Shown: positions 39,679 through 52,102 of the stretch, one piece after another
Layout: the number at the start of each line of letters is the position of its first letter
How positions within the stretch are numbered: position 1 is the first letter of the stretch
Notes under the pieces: generated by a model
Databases searched by the model: none
The model's input: the letters and a program-made list of their open reading frames with translations, nothing else
What the model was told of the DNA's origin: nothing
Assembly: GCF_002443255.2 (NCBI RefSeq)
Contig: NW_019211455.1
Coordinates: forward strand, 34,935,472 to 34,999,471
DNA length: 64,000 nt
Direction: 5' to 3'
DNA from: Varroa destructor
Taxonomy: Eukaryota; Arthropoda; Arachnida; Mesostigmata; Varroidae
Program-made: the position numbers and the translations under genes

Positions 39679-42600
39679 GTCAGTAGATAGCCCGCTGTGT
39701 GTTTCAACCTTGGTTTAATTCACACGCTTTTTTTCACATATAAGTTTTTTTGAGCAGGTTACATTTTGCTGGTAATTTTTTTCCAAATATAGAGCATCAA
39801 GGTTGTTGGAGTAGACCAAAGGCCAAGTGCAAAACTCGGGTTACTTTAATGTTATAAGTGGGGTCACTCATAAGTTACTCCCTTCTTTGTTAGGTATGAA
39901 GGATAGGAACATGATATTGATATATTTATTTACAGTTTGTAATAATTTTAAATCTGAGTTATTGTCCCGCATTTCTCAGGTCTCGTGCCTGGCGTTTTCA
40001 TAAATTATATTGACGTAGTCATATAAATACACGTCAAAAAAAGCTGTGAGACTGAACGGTATCCCAAAAAAAAATTTCTCTATTTCCAAAATACTGTTAT
40101 AGTTGAAAACCGAGACGTTTGATACGAAGCTGACTTCGTTAGTAGCAATCCTACGGAACTGTCTTCGAAAGAAGTTAACGGGTACCATTTTTTATTTCCA
40201 AAGGTCGATTTCAATAATTTATAGTAAAAACAATGCCATTAATCACTAAACAAAATGTATCGTGAATAAGACCAATTATATGCAATTTTCATGAATTTTG
40301 CTTGTCAATAGTATTCACGACAAAAGATATTATGAAAATGGCATATATATTTCATACTATACGAACGGATTGTTATTGTGCTCAATTCCCGCAATTTCAC
40401 CCAACTAGACGCTCATACCACTTCTCAAATGCTCGAATGTATATACTGTACGTACATATATTTGTGATACTTTCTAATGTCGGCTTCTTTGTGCACTTCC
40501 CGTGTGGTCCTAAGAGCTATCATATCACGGGAAACATTACGCTTCTGTAATATCCACTTCAGTAACTCCATTTTTAACTATATCCAATGTTCTCAGCTGT
40601 AATAAAATGGGAGGACCATACTTAGCAGCGATGCAATATCCCTGGTAAGTAACTAGGTTATTAGAAATTTGGATAAAAAGATTAGGTCGCTATGGTACAC
40701 TCTCTACCATATCTAGGCCACTCTCCACGGTTTTCATGCTAATAGCAAAAATCGGTGTCTCCATCTGACGATAAAACATTTACTGGTGTAAGAAGGCAAC
40801 GATTTTATATAAAGAAAAGCGGAAATTCTAATTTCAACACATAATCTCTCAGCCCTATACAGTTACATTATTTCAGCGATTCAAAACAGATGATAATAAA
40901 AAAAATTCAACGAAATGAGTATACATATCTTGAAGGTAGACAGAACCCGACCGTCAGTCACCGAAGAGAGCCGACGACAAGTCACTGCCGTAAGGTTATT
41001 ACGACCTACGTTACGCATCATGACCGCCATAAAAGGGGGGTTGAACAGCCTAACCCTTGATTGTGCACAATATTTTTTCTCTCGTCACGAAAATCCTCTC
41101 GTTGGAAAAAGTTTCATTAAATTTTCTCCAACGAGAGAATTTTTACTTTATTTAATTTTTAGTATTTATTGATATTTGTCTTTATATAATAATATAATAT
41201 ATAATATAATTATATTATATTATTATTATTAATCATAATAATTATAATAAAAAGATTAATATTTATCTAAGATTCGGCTAACAAATCGCCTGCGATGACT
41301 ATCGGAAAATCGTTAACGGGGTATTACTTCATGTAGTGTATCCGTGAGTGTTTTGTCGTTCGATATCAGCTAATCGTCTCAATGAAAGGAATTGTCAGTG
41401 AACAGCTGGATTAACTCTTTTTCCAGAATTGAGAAATTTTATTTGCGAGTGGTTTGCGTATAATTGAGCGCCTTAACCGGTGAAACAGTAGCCTTTGCTA
41501 GCCACACTTATGTCTGCCATGCTTCTGCAACAGTAATTTATCCGGTTCACTGGCCACCGCGTGTAGTGTGTCGCCCGGGCCGATGTCTGAGCTCGTCTAC
41601 CCCTTAAAGCTTCGGTTTAGGAAAATCAGGAAATTTGTGATTTATATGCAAGCTTGTGTATACAAGCCTCGTTAAAGCAAAGCGTCTAAGAAAAGTAAAA
41701 AATTGTCTAAGAACCTACAGGCACAGTATTCGACTGTTTTAACCTTTTCTGCATTGCAGGGCTAAAATGAGCGTCATCAGGAAGCATCTTTCTTTGACAG
41801 CTTACTGTAAACGAATGCGTAACTCCTTCTTTGTATGATCAATTGTAGTGTTTTTTTAGCAGATTATATGCTATTATGCGGGAGGGTTAGACAGTGGAAA
41901 AGATTCGTTTTCTCTTCCAGTTTCAATGCATCAGACTTCCTTGGTTAGACACTTAGATAAGGTTAAACATTCTAATAGATTGTGCTGACCTCTTGCAGAC
42001 CAATAAGCCAGAATCCCCAAAGCATCGAGTTCGATACAAATTATAGAGTCTATAAGCTTTATTAACGCAACGGGTTATCATGCTTTCAGTATAAACCGAC
42101 AATATGCTTTTGAATAAATAGTCAAGGGCGATTCAAGATGATAGGGTAGATTCTATATCCGGTAGGAACTATCATGCTCCTTAGCCTTTTGTTCCTTTAA
42201 CATTCCACATAGTGGTAGTTGCTGCCGTATTTTTGACTTGTAAAAAAAGTCATAAGTCAACAACGTTGTCTAATTTTACATATGTTAGAGATACTTCCAC
42301 AGGACTTTTTTACACGCTGCTGCAGTGTGCAAAAAGACTCATGCAGAGGGATTCATTTTCCTACTGTAGACATACATTATAGTGCGACAGTAGTTATTCC
42401 TTTCGCCTACCAGTGTCCTAAATCAATATTTGTAGACGTTCGTTTTGCGAAGAATGTGCGAAGCTGTTTTATTAGAATCTATAAACTTAAGGACAATGTT
42501 TTCGTCTTAGACTTGCTTTACGCTATTCCGTATGCAGTACTATGTCATTGTCAAATCCATTATTGATTGGACGTATTTGATAAATATGAGAGGTTATATT

Positions 42601-45600
42601 AATTGCCATTGTAAGTGGAGCATTAGTTAAACTGCGCGTTCCACGCTGAAGCGCCTGGTCCAAGATAAGCATCTTAAATTTACGTTCAGTGACTAAGGCG
42701 TCTTGTACCAAACTACTGGAGGCTAATTCCCAATTCGAAACTTTCAAGTGTGTCTACGCACGACGTCAATTAGACCACCACGTGTTTTCTATTGTGGTAA
42801 GAAAACATATTACCAGTGCACTGTTCCAGAAATTGAGAAACCATTAGAAATCGCTGCCTTTAACCAGATGTAAACCTTGATGTTCGAGTTACGCAGATAT
42901 CGGAGGAAAGCCGAGGTATCAAAACCACTGCTGTTAGACTAGAGTATTTGCACTATAACTCTTTTTTAAATTTCAGAGCATGAATCGAATAGTGAAAAGT
43001 TCCTTGATTGTCCGAAGTTGCTTTGACCAGACGTTGTTTAAGTTATAGAAGATGTTGGAAAGCGCAATAAGGAATAGAGGACTGAGCGTTGAGCATAAAT
43101 ACAGTGACATTTTCACTATATATTCCTCAAGTCATTGAGAAATGAGATGGAACTCTTCTTTCAAAGCTTGATCGCTAAAGTATTAACATAAACGCAACTT
43201 TTTGTATGTCTCGAAATATGGCGTCCATGCTTTTAATACATGGGCGCTTTCGGTACGGTGCAAAAAAGACTCGTACGCAGTAGTAGTGTAGAATGCGGTG
43301 CATCTAGGGGTACTACCATATCCGATAAACTAAAAACTATTTGTTAGCGAGACGATCACATAGCTTGAGGAAATGCTAAATTTATACAGTGGAATTGTGA
43401 GAAGGCCCAGACGCAATAAACAATTTCGTACTAATGGAGACTTGGTCAACTGGCCTTTATAACTTACCGCGTTTCTATTCTGCGCATTGCCCTGCATTGA
43501 AGAATAACTGGTCAGTGCGTCCTAACAGAAAGATCTTCCTTTTCTGCAATCATAAGATAGACGACCTCACGCCGTACCTAATTGGGAGTAACGTCTTTAT
43601 CTTGCGTCAACTAAGTTTCATAGCGGCCTGTGTTTGGCCGGCTGATTCGGAATCAACGCATGTGCTAGCGGAAAACTCTTCAATTGACTGGAAGTGTTAA
43701 TCTGTCAATTTTCCTCTCCTTTTGTGATTACCGGCCATTTCAACGTTCAGCGTTGACCAGACGAAACCGAGCCGCACGACGGTCTATCAAGACAGGCTTG
43801 CAGAGTTGCTGGCTAGTCAATGATATTTCGATATTTACTTCCTTGGGATATGTAAGAAGATCAATTATCGATATATGCGCAATGAACGAAATCGTAGGTG
43901 GAATAAAGCTTCAGGGTGAAAATCACTCATCATCAGAGACCGCAAGCATTAGTGCTTCTATATTAAGGGAGATTTCAGTGCTTAAGTTGCATATGTGTAA
44001 ATTGTGCTGCAAAAATGTAACAAGCTTCTGGAACCTATGCACGAAGCCTTCCTGTATCTAACGTGATAAATTCGGAAACTTATATGCAACATCTGGTTGA
44101 AAATGTTCAGTATACAGTACAAACTGTTGGAATGCTTTTACTCAGACCTAGAACGGTGCTTGTTAAACATTAGTGAAAATTCTGCAGTATTTCGCTAAAT
44201 TTTACAACTTTTACCAAAAAAGCCATAGATGGCTAGGGCCATGAAAAAATTCTTACAAGATACTTTATCGAATGAAATGGCCTGGAGACGGTTCTATCGC
44301 ATTGGTTTTAAAAATGTCGGTGCAAAATATACTCCTTGTATTGGGGGACAAATTAAGGAAACGAATGGTAAAACTATTATAAAGTTAAGCAACACCGAAA
44401 TGTGAGTAGCAAGAAACTAAATATCCGTTACCAAACAGTGTTAAACCATTTGAAGAAAGCTGGCTGCAAAAAACCGCTCGATGCTTGGGCACAATACAAA
44501 TTGACGCAAAGTAATTTAGTCTATCATAGTTTGATCTGCGAAATTTTACAGAAATGCAACGAGATCGGATCCGTTTTAAAGCAGCTGATCAAAGGTGATG
44601 AAAATTGAATCACTTAATATGGAAATTTGCAAATTAAAAAAATGTTTTTCAATATGTGACAAAGCCCACAGCGATGGAAAAGAAAGTGATGTTGTGTATT
44701 TAATAGTACTGAAAAAAAAAGCGTATCTCGTAAGTTGTTGTTGCCTGGCAAAGCGATCGACTAAGACCCCTGCCGTCAACAGCTAATGAAATATAAGTCA
44801 ATTAAAAAAATCGACCGGAACTTGTGAACAGGAAAAGTCGTCTCCCGTTATGAGAATGCCAGATCACATACATCTTCAGCTATCTGGAAAATATTGCGGG
44901 AACTTGTATGGAACATTTTAATGCATCCTCCGCATAGCTATCGTCTGTTTCCGTCTCCGCAGAATTCTCTTAATGGTGTTAATTTAGTGTCAATGGAGGG
45001 ATGCAAAAATCGCGTATCATATCTTATTTCACAAAGAAACCTGAGAAGCTTTATGGCGATGGAATGATGGCATTACCAGAAAAATGGCAGATGATAATCG
45101 ATTAAAACGGCGCATACTTGGTAATATTATTTCAAAATATAAATATGTTTTCAATTATGGCTGCAATTTATATACTTGTCAACTCAATATGTACCACACG
45201 TGCGCAGCAGTAACTGTCTTGTAGTGAAAATAAATCATTCTATTTTTCGAAAAGATTTGACAGAGTTTCTTACCCTATAATGTCCTGATAATTACGTGAG
45301 CTTTAAGAGGTAGGGAAGCCATAGCTTTGAAGTACCACCCTATAACCATCAATTCGGGGTCAAAGTAGATGAGCCCGAACTCTTTAGTGGTATTCTGTCT
45401 AATGTGGAGCAGGGCTTTTGTGTGAGATTTCCTACGCTTTAGATATATCTTACCTGTAAAAATGATAGAAAAGTATGTAAATAATTGAAAATTATGACCC
45501 GTGCGATAGCTGCGTTTGACAAAGCTACATAAAGTCTTAATGTACTGTTGATTTTTGATTGGTGATAGTGCCTTCAAACCTATCGGTTTGAAGTTGAATT

Positions 45601-48600
45601 TCTTTTTAAATTGAAAAGAAAAATTGAAAAAGTCCGATTGGACCCTTGGTTTGTATGTTTGGATAAACTTTATTTGGATTTTCAAAATAGCTTCTTCCAT
45701 ACATTGTTGCACAACAATGCTATCCCAATCACATATAAATGCAGGTATGCATAATTTCGTTTACACTCTTAACAGTTATACTGTTTCCAGTGCTCAATAT
45801 ATACAGGGTAATTCAGCTAATTTTTCATTAAATTCAGCTAAGGAAATTATATTTATTTATATAACTATTTATAAAACAGGACAATTAACCAAATATCGGC
45901 TAAAATTATATTCCGCTCGACTTTGTTGTCATCGCGGTACATAAAGGTTAGATTGAATGTGACGACCAGAAATGACACCTTAATACATACAAAACACTTT
46001 GTTAAAATATTTATTTTTATTTAGATAGTGTCCTAGAAACAACTTTTCCTAGCCTGAGTTTGGGTAATCTACCCTGTGTAATAATAACACACATCATTTT
46101 ATAATAAAAAGTATACTTTGTTTTTTTTCGAGATGTAAATAGTTTTTAGTTTTAAATAAACTTATGGAAACACTAACAACGGCGTGAAGGCAGTAAATTC
46201 GAAAGCTGCTTCCTATGCGACCAGTTAATAACGATCTTGTTGCCCCAAAGTAAATACGATTTAGTGCCTTTACCTAAAAAGCTAAATATTTTCTGGTACG
46301 TATTCTTCTAAAAAATACGTCTCGTACCGCTGTTAGACGTTTTACCACACGACTTGCTCTCAGCATGAAACGATGTGTCCATGCTCCAATTCGAATGCAA
46401 ATTGTACCCCTCAAATTTTGGTAGAAAAACACTCCACCCACCGGGACATACCGGCACTGTCTGAAGAACGGCGTCTATCTATAGACTCCGGAATAGGCTT
46501 AATTCAGCAGATATACTCCTTTCTAGTCGTTCGCAATAATGATCAGTGTGCAATAGAACAATTATGAACGCGCGTGAGATCGCTCGTATTGAACGGCGTG
46601 GCTTTTATATAGAGGTGAATAATAGCGTTAACACTCATTGTAAATGTGTTTCATGCTGTATTATTAAAATGAATGCCATCCATTAACCAACAATACAAAT
46701 GAATACGAATTATTTTGTGTAAAATGTTATTGTTTCTGTGTTATAATGTTATAAAATGTGGTTGTTTACATTTCTGGCGAAATGAATTAGAAGCGTGCCT
46801 TTTTTTTGCGATAACTACGCTCGCTAAATGTGCGTTGGCTAGCGTATTTTACAATATATAATAATATTAGTTTTGTCCGTCCACAGCATTGTCAATAACT
46901 TTTTCTTTTTTCAAAATATGGCACATAGTCGTTGCACATACGCTATCAGCACGATAGTACTTCATGGCCAAAACAAATACTAAGATATCAAAAAAGTTTG
47001 TGAAATCCAAAGTTTAAGTGTAACCAGTGGTAGGTCTAGAACCGTTTTAATTATGGTAGAGCTTTGCTTTACCTCAGATATGTAGATATGTGTTTGGTAG
47101 AGAAGTACTGCTATTTGTTACACCATGAATCTCTGAATTTTTTGATACACCATATGTGATGTATGTATGTACGTATGTATATAGATATAATCTTAATATT
47201 ATTTTATTGAGCGAACAATTGCATGGATTAACCTTTCTTTGGAGAAATAGACAAAAAGCCTGAATTGTCAACTTAAATATGCTACTGCTGAACTTAAATA
47301 TTTGCACCTATATCATGGAAATTAATAAAGGAAGCCTGAACTCCCAACGACACCTTATACTTTCTGCGTTATACTACCATTGAAATTAAAACCAAAATAG
47401 TAAACTCAGTTACCCCATAATTAGTCCTTAAATTAAAGATCTTGTTTTTGTGTAATTCAAAAACTAACGCTATTTACTTTGGGCGTTATATAAAACGCTG
47501 CTAATAAAGCAAGAAATATACATTACCTTACTATCTGAATATAAAGATGCGCATACTTAACGTTATTCGAAAAAATTAAGCTTTTTAGTTCAAGGGTGGT
47601 ACCATCAGCGCATTATTAGAGTTAACCTTATGTTTTTAACTGATGCAGTAGTTTATAACAAAAAAAGCATTGTTGTATGTGAGCCCTTTCTCTTATACGT
47701 TTTGTGAACCTCACGAATAGTCCTTTTTAGCAATTTATGAATAGAAATCCTTTAGCGCCCGTCTTTCGCATTATTGACGAAAACTGAATTTATATTTTTC
47801 GTTTCTTCTCATTTGCTGCTTTTAGAACTTTATCATAGTTTAGTTATTATTTATATTATACTTAGTGTAGGTGTCTACTTCAGTTTCCAGCACGCGCCCC
47901 AGTTGGCTTGTCCTTACGAATGCTTCACAACCAAGTAGTGGTAATTTAAAAAATAACTTTAGGGGTAGAATGATTTTTAGGTTTCTCTATTATTCATTCA
48001 TCGAATCTTTTCTCCTATTGGAATTGACCTTATAGATTCTAGATGCATAGCAAATGTTTTAAGAATAGTACGGACCAAAAACAACCGCTTGGAACTCAAG
48101 GCAGTGCATAGTAAGAAGCGAATTTATAGTGTAACTCGTAATAACTTACGAGCCAGAACACAGAAACCGTTTCTTTAAATTCGTAACCTAACGGTACACT
48201 AATTTTATTGTTAGCTTCCAAAAAGCTCATCTAAGCTTCAAGCTGGTCAAGCTTCAAGGAAACCAAAAGGCTACTTATTTTGTTTTCAAGTTAATGGTTG
48301 ACTTAGTTACTAGTAAGTTCTGTTCTCTTTACCGGTAGTTCTGTTCCACTATGTGACGACTGACTATCGTTGGATATCGCAAAGCTCTCAGAATACTTTA
48401 GATAACAAAAGAAGGGAGATAACAAAGAACATAACAGAAAAAGATCAGGCCATTGCACTTAAATTTCAACGATTTTTCCAATGATATGTTCAATCATTTT
48501 GCTATAGGGGCAAGATTGCCATCTCTATATAAATAGGTTTCGATCACATATTAGAGGAGTATAAAAAATAGAACGTAAGGCGCTCGCTTATTATTATTAG

Positions 48601-50373
48601 CGTTTGTCATATTACTGGCCTTGATTTGGATTCCTATTCTTGCCCGGCAATTTTGAATGATTATAATGTCTTATTAAAAGCACGTTAGGAACTTGCTTCT
48701 AAAAAGACCTACCTACGCCTTTCTTGCCACCATTGGTGGCATAATGAGTTCTATAGCATAAAGTTCCCGTGATAGTGAAATGGTAACGTGTTTGCCTATT
48801 AAACTTAGCGATTCGAGGTGGTTTAGGTTCAAATTGGGCGTAGACACACTTCGTTGCGTGTTGGCAGTAAGCCGTCTAAAGCAATGCCTAACGGCTTAGG
48901 TAACCGCTGTAACTCAAAATATTTAGTTCATATCGCTAACTACTCGCAATTAATTCCCCTTCAATTCACCGCTATAATGTGCTCTCGCGATAGTCCTCTT
49001 TAGATTAAGACTCAACCGGAATACAGTCGATATGTAGACTGGAGTGAAGGCGGCAAACATTTAATAATGGATGGCCAAGTAACAAATAATTCTTTGTATC
49101 TTTCCGATCGCAGGTTGAACCATGCTGTTGGATGACTTATACGGTGTATCGAGACACGCAGGCGACTCTCGCTATCTTGGACACTTTGGATATAGAGAAC
49201 GAGAAACCTTCCGATCAAGACCTCGCGAAAAAGTTTGGTTATGAAGAAGCCTACTTTAACAACAGCATGTCTTTCTGGCAAACCGTAAAACCAAAAATCT
49301 GGCTGCTTATGGACGAGCCCTATTCATCGCACTACGCTAAGTTTATTGCGGTCATGTCGGTTTTTTTTATCTGTGTTAGCATCGTGTCATTCTGCCTAAA
49401 GACTCATCCCAACATGCGTGTACCTGTAATCATTAACAAAACTATCGAGCAGGTCAATTACTATCAAACACCAATTAACCTGAGCGAGTACACCATTAAT
49501 CAAAATCGTTATTCTCCACCAAACGGTTGGAAGAGCGATGGAAAGAAAGGAAAGAACTACTATTCTAATACTTGGATATTAGACAAGGTTAAAACAGATG
49601 CACATGCCGCTTTCTTTTATATCGAATCTGTGTGTAACGCTTGGTTCACTTTCGAGATTGTTGTGCGATTTGCCGTTAATCCGCGCAAGCTGGACTTCGC
49701 CCGAGACCCGATCAACATCATTGACTTTATAGCCACAATGTCCTTTTATAGCGACATGTTATTACAGTACCTAGCTGCTGACCTAGAGAACGCTGACATC
49801 CTAGACTTCTTCTCAATTATTCGTATTCTGCGACTTTTTAAGCTAACCCGACACTCTCGAGGGCTTAAGATTCTCATCCACACATTCAAGGCGTCGGCCA
49901 AGGAACTCGCGCTTCTTGTCTTCTTCCTCGTCCTCGGCATCGTTATCTTCGCCTCGCTCGTCTACTACGCGGAGCGTCTTGGCGTCAACCCAAAAAACGA
50001 CTTCACCAGCATTCCCGAGGGCCTCTGGTGGGCTATCGTCACCATGACCACAGTTGGCTACGGAGACATGGTGCCCAAAACATACGTGGGCATGTTAGTT
50101 GGTGCATTATGCGCCCTTGCTGGCGTGCTCACAATTGGCTTGCCTGTTCCCGTTATCGTTAGTAATTTCACCATGTTCTACAGTCACACGCAGGCCCGGG
50201 AAAAGCTTCCTAAAACACGTAGGCGCTTCATAGGAGAACCTAATCAACCGGCTAGTGGCATAACAGGTAATGAGGGTCAGTCGACAGTGGCGGGAATAAC
50301 CGCCGCCAACCGCCGTTTAAACACTATCAAACAAAGACGAAAAGGAGCCGCTGAACCATTATTGGATCTTTAA
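39379..50373 (+). CDS. Shaw: Shaw (Kv3-type) voltage-gated potassium channel, 2 coding exons
   Basis: Forms tetrameric K+ channels of the plasma membrane that open on depolarisation and shape firing. Join(39379-39678, 49114-50373) gives 519 residues, close to the core Kv3 length. Order: T1 assembly domain (about 12-105) with the zinc motif HX5CX20CC at H77, C83, C104, C105; S1 about 175-195; an S1-S2 loop with sequons at N208 and N222; S2 263-285; S3 300-320; S4 333-352 with R337, R340, K343, R346, R349; S5 366-388; filter TTVGYGD 412-418; S6 with PVP 444-446; then a short basic tail. The ATG fits the family start, lying 16 residues before the conserved NVGG. Odd points: Arg349 and Gly442 at positions I recall as different in relatives. 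It is divergent from Src42A but not functionally linked. Confidence 0.95.
41090..41143. repeat. Long hairpin with AT-rich neighbour
   Basis: CTCTCGTTGGA (41096-41106) pairs exactly with TCCAACGAGAG (41127-41137) over a 20-base loop; after one mismatch the stem continues for five A-T pairs outward. A cruciform or a short folded RNA is possible. Confidence 0.8.
41171..41262. repeat. AT-rich quasi-palindrome
   Basis: Almost pure A and T in short TAATA/TATTA words, partly self-complementary about an AATT centre. Low-complexity DNA directly after the hairpin. Confidence 0.6.
43600..43950 (+). pseudogene. Possible LINE endonuclease fragment
   Basis: In broken plus frames, [11 protein letters not shown] (about 43727) resembles the GDFNAQ block of APE-type LINE endonucleases (usual form VIxGDFNAQ), with Asp replaced by His. 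About 120 bases later [19 protein letters not shown] resembles the following TWR...QIDYI...RW block. Individually weak, but in the right order and spacing. The long open frames at 43434-43700 and 43684-44061 would be by-products. Could be chance. Confidence 0.3.
44260..45125 (+). pseudogene. Mariner-like transposase fossil
   Basis: Nearly full-length but dead. A 68-codon frame (44402-44608) reads [20 protein letters not shown] then YKLTQSN and QLIKGDEN: end of the DNA-binding domain and the GDEKW motif with the first catalytic Asp. Later frames show [20 protein letters not shown] (second Asp motif, D replaced in the read frame), [16 protein letters not shown] (third acidic motif YSPDLAPSDYHLF degraded) and [15 protein letters not shown] near the C-terminus. 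Several frameshifts and stops. Sits in the Shaw intron; the ends and inverted repeats are not recognisable. Confidence 0.8.
45275..45712 (-). other. 145-codon open frame, unrecognised
   Basis: Inside the Shaw intron. The peptide is Lys/Phe/Ile-rich, as expected for AT-rich DNA, with no signal peptide, repeats or known motif. Its length is above most frames here, and it lies just downstream of the mariner fossil, so it might be element-derived. No positive evidence that it is expressed. Confidence 0.15.
45572..45593. repeat. 9-bp hairpin
   Basis: CTTCAAACC and GGTTTGAAG around TATC, perfect. Small and possibly chance. Confidence 0.5.
46307..46430 (-). repeat. tRNA-derived SINE copy D
   Basis: Minus strand. 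Complement shows GCATTCGAATTGGAGCATGG (B-box region), ACACATCGTTTCATGCTGAG (body) and AACAGCGGTACGAGACGT (tail start). A diverged copy of the same family as 3746, 19203, 33468 and 48763. Confidence 0.55.
48763..48926 (+). repeat. tRNA-derived SINE copy A
   Basis: Plus strand. A-box-like GTGATAGTGAAATGGTAACG, B-box GGTTCAAATTG (48826-48836), then GTAGACACACTTCGTTGCGT, AAGCAATGCCTAACGG and tail TAACTCAAAATAT. Has the best preserved tRNA-like head, 190 bases before Shaw exon 2. Confidence 0.65.
49114..50373 (+). CDS. Shaw: Shaw coding exon 2: S1-S6, pore and tail
   Basis: A 1260-nt exon from acceptor GATCGCAG to a TAA at 50371, encoding residues 101-519. The true exon begins VEPCCWMTY; an ATG at 49132 is internal. 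All transmembrane parts and the pore are in this one exon with no stop or frameshift. The S1-S2 loop (about 197-262) is moderately long, polar and Tyr/Asn-rich. The tail after TRRRF is about 48 residues and ends PLLDL. Its second half is more G+C-rich than the intron around it. Confidence 0.96.
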   Translation, partial: VEPCCWMTYTVYRDTQATLAILDTLDIENEKPSDQDLAKKFGYEEAYFNNSMSFWQTVKPKIWLLMDEPYSSHYAKFIAVMSVFFICVSIVSFCLKTHPNMRVPVIINKTIEQVNYYQTPINLSEYTINQNRYSPPNGWKSDGKKGKNYYSNTWILDKVKTDAHAAFFYIESVCNAWFTFEIVVRFAVNPRKLDFARDPINIIDFIATMSFYSDMLLQYLAADLENADILDFFSIIRILRLFKLTRHSRGLKILIHTFKASAKELALLVFFLVLGIVIFASLVYYAERLGVNPKNDFTSIPEGLWWAIVTMTTVGYGDMVPKTYVGMLVGALCALAGVLTIGLPVPVIVSNFTMFYSHTQAREKLPKTRRRFIGEPNQPASGITGNEGQSTVAGITAANRRLNTIKQRRKGAAEPLLDL

Positions 50374-50545
50374 CAAAAATCACCCTTTTTTAAGCAAAAC
50401 TAACAGAAAAGTTTTTATCATATCCGTGTGACGGCCTAAGGGCGTTCGTCCATCCGGTCGCGGATCGCCCTTCCACGTTGCATGGCGCCAACGCCCAGTA
50501 TTGAAGCAACAGCAGCAACGGCAGCAATAAAAAAAATATCTTCTC
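50374..50545 (+). terminator. Shaw 3' UTR and poly(A) signal
   Basis: AATAAA lies at 50526-50531, about 150 bases after the stop. The UTR between has an unusually G+C-rich part (50425-50525) ending in CAGCAG/GCAGCAA repeats. Alternative 3' ends are common in Kv3 genes; none can be proved here. Confidence 0.5.
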
Positions 50546-52102
50546 TCCCAATGCACTCACAATCCTAAACGCGGATGCGAAACTGTATAGCAGTTATATG
50601 AACAGGTGTATAACTGTGCACAGTATTGTTCAATCTAATTTTTTTTCCGAATATGCACCTTTGTAATCATTGCTGCGTCGTCAACCACGTCAACAGCTAG
50701 AATTATATGTATTGTTAGCCCCCTGCTGTTAGTAGGTTGAAACAATAATACATACGATGCAATAACAGAAACATTAATTTGAAGCTAAAATAATAGAGTA
50801 AAACTTGTTTTATACGATGCGATAGGCATTTTGGATTTTGAGACGCCTTACTCTCTACTTCCATCACAAACTATCGCAAACCAGGGCTTCATGATAGTTT
50901 TCAGCCAACTAGCAAGTGTTTCTAAAACAAAGGTGATATAGTTTATATATATGCCATCAATTTTAATTCACTGCCGGTATTGGGGCTAGCTGATACTTAC
51001 ATGGTGCTTCTAACCTGTGGCGCAATGTTCTGGGAAGTGGTTTTCGTGATTAAAATCACGGGGTTATGATTTGATTTCTTTACAAACTACATGGCGGGCC
51101 AGAAAAGCAAAGATACAAGAATAAAAAAAGACCCCATGTGCATCATTGTTTTGAGTGACTTGTCACAATATCAATAAGGCTCTGTATTCACCTGGACTCT
51201 ACAGACGTAGCCTTTTTTGAAACAAGTCTTAATAGGATCTTGATCAAATATGTTGTGACATTCACTTTATCATTCATGCTTGCTAACACTGAGCAAGCAT
51301 AATCATATCGAGGCATTCGGTCAACTGCAGTATAATTATGAAATAAAATATTGATTAATGGAAATGCCAGTTACTGTTTTCAAAAATCTGTATAGCTAAT
51401 GTCTGTCTACAACTTAGTGAATCGGCGGCAGCTAAATGATAGCAATGAGGGTAGAAAAAGGTCTATGATACAAATAAATCGTAGCAAACTATGCCACCCA
51501 GTTACTAATTGTGCTGCATAGTTTGGTATTAAACTATATAAGCAAGTATACAAACTATATAGCATGAACTATACGACACTTTAAAATTTAGGCGATGGAT
51601 ACTAAATATAAACAATACAAGAAATGACGGAGCAATAGAGTTGAATTATTGGGCTAGCTAGGCTGGGTGCTAAAAACCGTTAAGCATTTTTTCTCAGCCT
51701 CACTTACGCCAAGTCCACATTCGTACATTTGAGTATTTGTAACATAAAAATAACTATGACATTGCGTTCGTTTCGGACAAACTAATCTGCCCCGGGTTGA
51801 CATTTTTTAATATAACCTGGCCTATACGCACCAGCTGCCCCTGTTTTTAGGTATATGTGAAAACAAGCAAACTTGTTGAAGCTGCTTGACGTTTTTTACG
51901 ACTCGAGAGTTGAGTGGACCTTGTGTAACTTACCGATGGTGTACGTTTGTTTTACATCATTCAGGTTGTTTGATCTGGCATGATGATATGCTGTACCAAC
52001 AAACTGAACACTTAATCAGGGATAAGAACAGCAACGAATAGCTAGTATAAATAACTAAAGAGATGAAAGGGAAAAAAATCGCAAATATAGGTACCTTAAA
52101 CA

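Larger units (their letters stand above)
39679..49113 (+). other. Shaw intron 1 (9.4 kb)
   Basis: Phase 0 intron, GTCAGT to GATCGCAG. It holds a long hairpin and AT tract (41.1-41.25 kb), a possible LINE endonuclease fragment (43.6-43.95 kb), a mariner fossil (44.26-45.12 kb), a small hairpin (45.57 kb) and two SINEs (46.3 and 48.8 kb). A 145-codon minus-strand frame at 45275-45712 has no recognisable domain. Confidence 0.8.

Noticed and set aside
43684..44061. A 125-codon gene upstream of the mariner fossil
   Set aside because: No homology in that frame as a whole; a possible LINE endonuclease trace is read in a different frame over the same DNA.
49132..49134. ATG as the start of a 413-residue channel
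   Set aside because: The frame continues upstream through EPCCW to a clean acceptor at 49114 and joins the T1 exon in phase; this Met is internal.
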